A stretch of DNA of 64,000 nucleotides, from assembly GCA_017871115.1 (NCBI GenBank), contig JAFCIZ010000003.1, positions 1 to 64,000 on the forward strand. The letters are read 5' to 3'. Below the pieces are notes generated by a model. The model saw only the letters and a list, made by a program, of their open reading frames with translations, was not told the origin of the DNA and did not search any database. Source of the DNA: Cunninghamella blakesleeana (Eukaryota > Mucoromycota > Mucoromycetes > Mucorales > Cunninghamellaceae). Positions 58,999-64,000 of this stretch are shown one piece after another (within the stretch, counting starts at the first letter, position 1; the number at the start of each line of letters is the position of its first letter). The position numbers were made by a program, and so were the translations under genes.

Positions 58999-59571
58999 TC
59001 AATAAAATTAAAGGAAATGTTTTAAAAAAGTAACAAATAATTAAAAAAAGAAATAATAAAGATAAGAGAAAGAGAAAGAAAGAAAAAAAAAAAAAAAAAA
59101 CTGAGAAAATATAGAAAAATGATAAGGCGGAAAAAGGAGAAAAAAAATATAGATCATATGTTGAGTTTCGATTCGTTATTTTTTATTTTTTTTTCTAGCA
59201 CTTGCTTCTCCCCCCGATTTTTCGCTTTTAAGAACAAAAAAAATAAAAAAAATAAACTTTATTAATACATTTTTTTGTTTATCAACCACAAAAAGATAAA
59301 ACACTAGTTATTTTTTTTTTATTATTATTATTATCTTGATCCTGTCCATTAACCAATCAAAATGCTCCATCAGATCAAACAGCTCTCACGACATTAATTT
59401 TGGTTTATCATATTATCTTTTATTTTCTAATCCATGCCTTAATATGGTATTGATGATAATATTATGATAAATATTATCGCTCAGATTAAATAAAATAGGT
59501 ATATTTTAGTGTTATAGGTAGTACTCTGATTCATCTCCGAAAAATATAAGTCTATATATTTATTAAAAATT
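58999..59571. other. promoter region of the GATA gene
   Basis: About 570 bp, with A/G-rich stretches just before the ATG and (ATT)n near 59,320. The 3' end of the coiled-coil gene lies at the right. No other feature. Confidence 0.4.
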
Positions 59572-62500
59572 TTAAATATAAACAAAATTAGTTTGAACGC
59601 TGACATTAACTTTATCCCATTTTAAAAATTCCATTTCTTGTTTTTCGTTACGACATTGATTTTCTAAATTTAAACGTAACTCTAATTCTTTTTCAAGTTG
59701 CTGTTGATGTTTTTCTTTGGTCTGTGCCATCAATTGTCTAAATTCTTTACGTAACGTCATAGTAGTAGAAGCACCATCATTAATTCCCAAAGTAGCTACT
59801 TGTAAATCCGCTACTTGTTTATCCAATTGATGGTTATGATTTAAAATATCTTGAATTTGTTGTTCATACTTTTTACGTTCAGAATTAAAATCAGTAAATT
59901 GACCTAATAAACGATCGTATTCTTTCAAAACCTGTTCTAACTCGGCTTCTACTGATGCACTTTGTAATAAATATCCACTTTCTCTTAAGGTAAACTGCCG
60001 CTGTGCCTCTTCTAAATGACGAACCATTTCTTCATATTTGATTTTGTAATCCACTGTGGTATATTGTTCCATATCCTTTTTTAATTGATCCACTTGTTCT
60101 TTATAATCTTCTATTTGGCTTTCCAAGGTATCTATCTGAATCGTAGTCATCTGCTTTTCCTTTTCAAAGGCATTGATATTATTTTGTAATTGTTCTCTTT
60201 CATTATATAATTCTCTTAAAATATCATCAATGGTCGTCAATGATTGGGAATCATCATCACCCTCCTTTTCCTCATTCTTTTTCTTTTTCATATGATGGTA
60301 ATAATCCATCAAATGCTGATTATCTTTTTCTTTAGCCTGTTTTTTATAAGCTTCATGATCTTTTTCTAATTGTTGATAGGCTGATTTTTGACGGCGGAAA
60401 TCTTCTTGCTGCTGATTCAATTGATTTTCCTTTTCTGTCATCATGATCAACTGATCGTCCAGTGATAACTTTAATTGTTGATTGGTAGTTTCTAATTGCT
60501 GCTTATCTTGTTGAAGGGTAGCATATTCGCCATTGACGTGGTCATGTTGCTGCTTTAATTCTTCCCATTCCATAAACAATTGAGTATGTTTTTTATCCAA
60601 TTGTTGATGTTGCTGTTCCAATTGTTTGATTTGATCCTGATAAAATTGCCTTTCTTCATCATAGCTTAATTTTTCTTGTTGGACTGCCTTTGCTAATCGC
60701 TCATCGTGGTCTTGTTTCAATTGTTCTATTGTAAGTTCTTGATCTTGTTGCTTAAATTCTAAATCCAAAACCAGTTGATTTAACTTATGTTTTTCTTGCT
60801 CCCATTCTTGCTTATGTTGTTCATATAATCCTTGCTGGTCTTGTTGTTGTTGCTTAGTTTGTTCTAATTGTGATTCCAGCTTTTGAATATCCGCTTGTCT
60901 TAGTTTATCCTGTTGACAAGCTTCAATAAATTGCTCTTCCAATTGCTGGCTATGTTTCTTTTCTTTTTCTAATTGGACCACCAATTCATCAATATGCTCT
61001 TGTTTGGATGCATTTTCCATCTTATATTGATCCAGCGCTTGATCCAATTTCTTTTTTTCTAAAAGCTCAACAGTGAGATGATCGATTTGTTCTTGTTTAG
61101 ATTGATTTTCCTTTTTGGTTTCATTTAATACTTGCTCTAATTGTTGATTGCGTTGTTTTTCTTTATTGATGATGATTAATAATTGATCCATGTTCTTTTG
61201 ATTATCATTATTGCTGCTATCCATTTCCTTCTTGGATAGCGAAGGTGATATATTTTTCAATTGTACTTGCTGTTCTAATAGTAGCTCTTGATTTTTTTGT
61301 TGTTCTTTTTTTAAACCTTGATTCAATTCATCCATTAAAATTTGTTTTTCTTTTGTCTCTTCTTTTAATTGAGTTAAAAGTAATTCCTTATCATCTAATT
61401 CCTTCCTTTTTTGATCCATCCATTTCTGGTACTGTTGTTTTTCTTTTTCCAATGTTTTCTTGAATTCTATCTCCAAATCTTTTAGGTTCGCTCCATTGTC
61501 TTCATCATCTTTATAATTCATCGTTTTTTTAGTAGTTGAATATTTATCGGATGAATGATTTTTTAAATGATTATCTAATAATTTGAATAAACGATGAATT
61601 TCTTCTTTGGCCATGATACATTGCTTTTGACGTAATCTTGCTTCCATTTCCTCCTCTTCTTCATTATTGTTGTTATAATTTTCTCTTTCATCATCTTCTT
61701 CTAAGCTAGTCATACTCGTATGTTCAGAACCAGAAAACTGGATTGAATCATTGTTTTGTTTCAAGGAAAATACTGAGGATGTGGAAGAGGTTGAACTAGA
61801 TGAAGTACAAGGAATAGATGATATTACCAATGGAAAATGCTGATGTAACAGTTGAATAAAATCTTGTTTTATTTGATAAAAAAAAGATGGATCCATTTTG
61901 TTAATCATGGTTTTTGAAGTAGTGGTTACAGTAGTGGTAGTGGTAGTTGTCATAATAGAACAATATTTTGCCAATGTGCCAGCCAAGTGTTGTAGATATT
62001 GTTCTCTTTTTAATTGTATTTGATTCATATAGTTCATTAATTCATGAATTAGTTTATCTATTTTATCCATTCGATCATTTAGTATTAATTGGTTTTGTTC
62101 TTTTTCTTCTTGATTTATTGATAATTTATCCATTGTATTAATCATTCTTTGTGCTTTCGTCTCCGTCAATAATCTTAAACCAAGCATATCAATATCATTT
62201 TTTTTGATATCTTGTGAATAATCCTATTTTATGATAACAACAAGTTAAAAAAAAAAAATCTATTTAGCGTTTTCAACTCCCTTTTTATTATAATTAGTTC
62301 AATTTTTTTTTTCTCCTTATTTTTTTTTTTTTTTTGTTTTACCTTTTGTAAAGTTTGAGCATAATCAAATTGAACTGTTGGAAAATCGAGTGATGAAGCT
62401 ACCGCATGTGAAACAATTAATTGTTGAAAAATAGTATCATAATCTGTTAATACTATATCATTTTGATGATGAAATGATAAAGAAGATGATTCAAGATGCT

Positions 62501-63700
62501 GTTGCCAAGGTAATGTTATATCATTAAAAAGCTGTTCAAATTCTTTTTCATTTTTGGCAGAGTAACCTAAAGATCGAATAGAAGATGTAATAATTTGCTG
62601 CTGTTGCTGTTGCTGTTCATCTATTTTATTTACATTAATTTCCTTCTTTAAAGTATTTAATTTATCTTCTTTTTCTTCTTTTATTGATGAATTAGAATTT
62701 ACTGAAGCTGATTTTTTTAATGGTGGTTTTTGGACAGAATCATTCACTAATGAGGAATCAGTATCAACTTTTTTAGTTGACACAGGTACTGCCACTGTTG
62801 TTTTCGTATTAAAAGATTTATCATTATTCTTAACTGAATTATTTATAGAGGATGGTAGTGTTACTTTATGTGATTTGGTTGGTATGTTGCTTCTCTTTTC
62901 AGCAGTATTATTTACTGCCGATGATATTTTTTTTTCAGTAAAAGAATGATTATCACTCTTTTCCTTTTCCTTGACTGTTTTAATACCTTCTTGAAGATGT
63001 TTTTGTGAAGAAGGTGACGATGGTGGTGATGCGATTTTAGATTTTGATTTTTCTGTATCCAACGAAGATTTTTTTACAATAGTCGACGCGGAAGTTTCAA
63101 TAGGTATAGACGATGATGATGATGATTCTTTTGATTTTAATAATGGATTAGATTGTTGTTGTTTTGGTAAAGGTGATGTAGAATTTTTTATAGGAGAAGT
63201 AGAATTTTTTTTTATTGTCGCTGTAGAAGGTTGCTGTTGCTGTTTCCACGGGTTAGTTGATACTTTTTGTGATATTTTTTGTATGGAAGCACGTTTTGAA
63301 AAAGTAGGTATTTCTTTTTCCTGTGACTTTAGCCATGGCGTAGGATTTGCTGTTGCTGTTTTTCTACCAGTAACGATAGGCTTTTTCATACCAGATGAAT
63401 TTGTCGCTGTAGTATAGGATGATGATGATGGTAGTGGTTGATCTTTGGCGAGAAATGGATTGTTTTGTAATTTATTACCAATTGCTGGTTTTAATGTTTT
63501 ACTATTTGTCTATATATTATTGAAGAATAAAATGGATGAATGAGAGAAAAAGAGAGAAAAATAAGTAAATAAGAGAATAGTGATGATATTAATGGCATTA
63601 TCATAAAAAATGATTTAGTAAGAGTTATTAATTAATCAATCCCCTTTTTTTTTCTTTTATTACTTGTACAAATATATATATTATTGTTACTTACCGACAT
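59572..63700 (-). CDS. long coiled-coil protein (1274 aa)
   Basis: Three exons, 63700-63695 (ATGTCG only), 63509-62343 and 62223-59572, keep frame and give 1274 residues. The first ~390 residues are low-complexity and Ser/Thr/Lys-rich, with poly-Gln near 260 and short Trp-containing repeats (TPWLKSQEK and TNPWKQQ). The remaining ~880 are mostly Gln/Glu/Lys-rich heptads with many LEQ, QLEK and EKQ units, consistent with a very long parallel coiled coil, ending EFLKWDKVNVSVQTNFVYI. Such proteins are usually scaffolds at spindle poles, Golgi or polarity sites. I do not recognise the family. The exon 1-2 join adds only Met-Ser before TNSKTLKPAIG, but splice sites and phases fit. Confidence 0.83.
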
Positions 63701-64000
63701 AGTAAAAAAAATTTTTAAGTTATCATTAATAGTCTAATAAGATAGTTGAAGTATATATTAAAAAAATTGGGAGTAGAATAAATAAAATACAAAAAGTTAA
63801 AAAAGAATAAAAGAAAAAAGAAAAATGGGAGAATTGATTAAAATATAAATATAAAAACAGTATTTCCTATTGTTATTATTATTATTATTTTTGGTTCTAT
63901 TTTATTTTACCATTCCATCAAATTTCAATGACTTGTTTCCATATATGTATTGAGTGCATATGCAAAAATTAAGATTAATAACAGTCGATTGTTATTTTTT
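63701..64000. other. promoter side of the coiled-coil gene, right window edge
   Basis: Upstream 300 bp on the minus strand, with A-rich stretches and an (ATT)n run near 63,874-63,890. No gene is seen before the edge. Confidence 0.35.

Overview
The window is AT-rich eukaryotic DNA, most likely from an early-diverging fungus of the Mucoromycota (Mucorales-like). Genes are interrupted by many short GT-AG introns that often carry (TA)n or (TTA)n tracts. A PDR-type ABC transporter, a septin, a chitin synthase export chaperone, a Kre9-like wall protein, a CSR1-like Sec14 protein and a GATA factor are all fungal in character. No tRNA, rRNA, CRISPR array or bacterial-type operon was found. The phylum is inferred from protein character only.

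The left third (about 0.6-20 kb) is a graveyard. A multi-exon EMC1 gene (minus, 610-4174) is broken by frameshifts and stops. Next come LINE (L1/Tx1-like) retrotransposon remains: a short 3' fragment with poly(A) and a candidate target duplication (4499-4667), a second truncated LINE, and a near full-length degenerate LINE on the minus strand (about 5.5-12.19 kb). The 5' half of that LINE is mirrored by a second, 3'-truncated copy on the plus strand. Together they make a palindrome with arms of about 2.26 kb around a spacer of about 41 bp (centre near 12,210). Beyond it lie a decayed FHA-plus-kinase gene resembling a Rad53/Cds1/CHK2 checkpoint kinase (minus, 14620-17163) and, divergently, an OGG1 DNA glycosylase gene (plus, 18075-19560) that looks intact except for two single-base lesions in one exon.

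From about 20 kb on, genes look healthy: a small RVxF-containing protein; a Tc1/mariner-like element with TIRs of about 200 bp, TA flanks and a frameshifted DD34E transposase (20612-22637); septin CDC3 (plus); CDK11/PITSLRE kinase (minus); an uncertain tiny locus (29.2 kb); a dual-specificity phosphatase (minus); CHS7 (minus); and a 654-aa F-box protein (minus). A run of minus-strand secreted products follows: a cysteine-rich 103-aa protein, a 49-aa knottin-like peptide and a 12-exon GH3 beta-glucosidase. Then come the 1445-aa PDR transporter, an omega-like GST, a Kre9/Knh1-like secreted protein and a CSR1-like Sec14 protein (all plus), a GATA zinc-finger regulator (minus) and a 1274-aa coiled-coil protein (minus).

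The intact genes cover cell wall and secretion (CHS7, Kre9-like, GH3, secreted cysteine-rich peptides), morphogenesis (septin), detoxification (PDR pump, GST) and signalling (CDK11, DUSP, GATA). I see no operon-like or cluster-like logic beyond the small secreted group. Exon models given with coordinates were built by hand from GT-AG sites and checked for reading-frame continuity.
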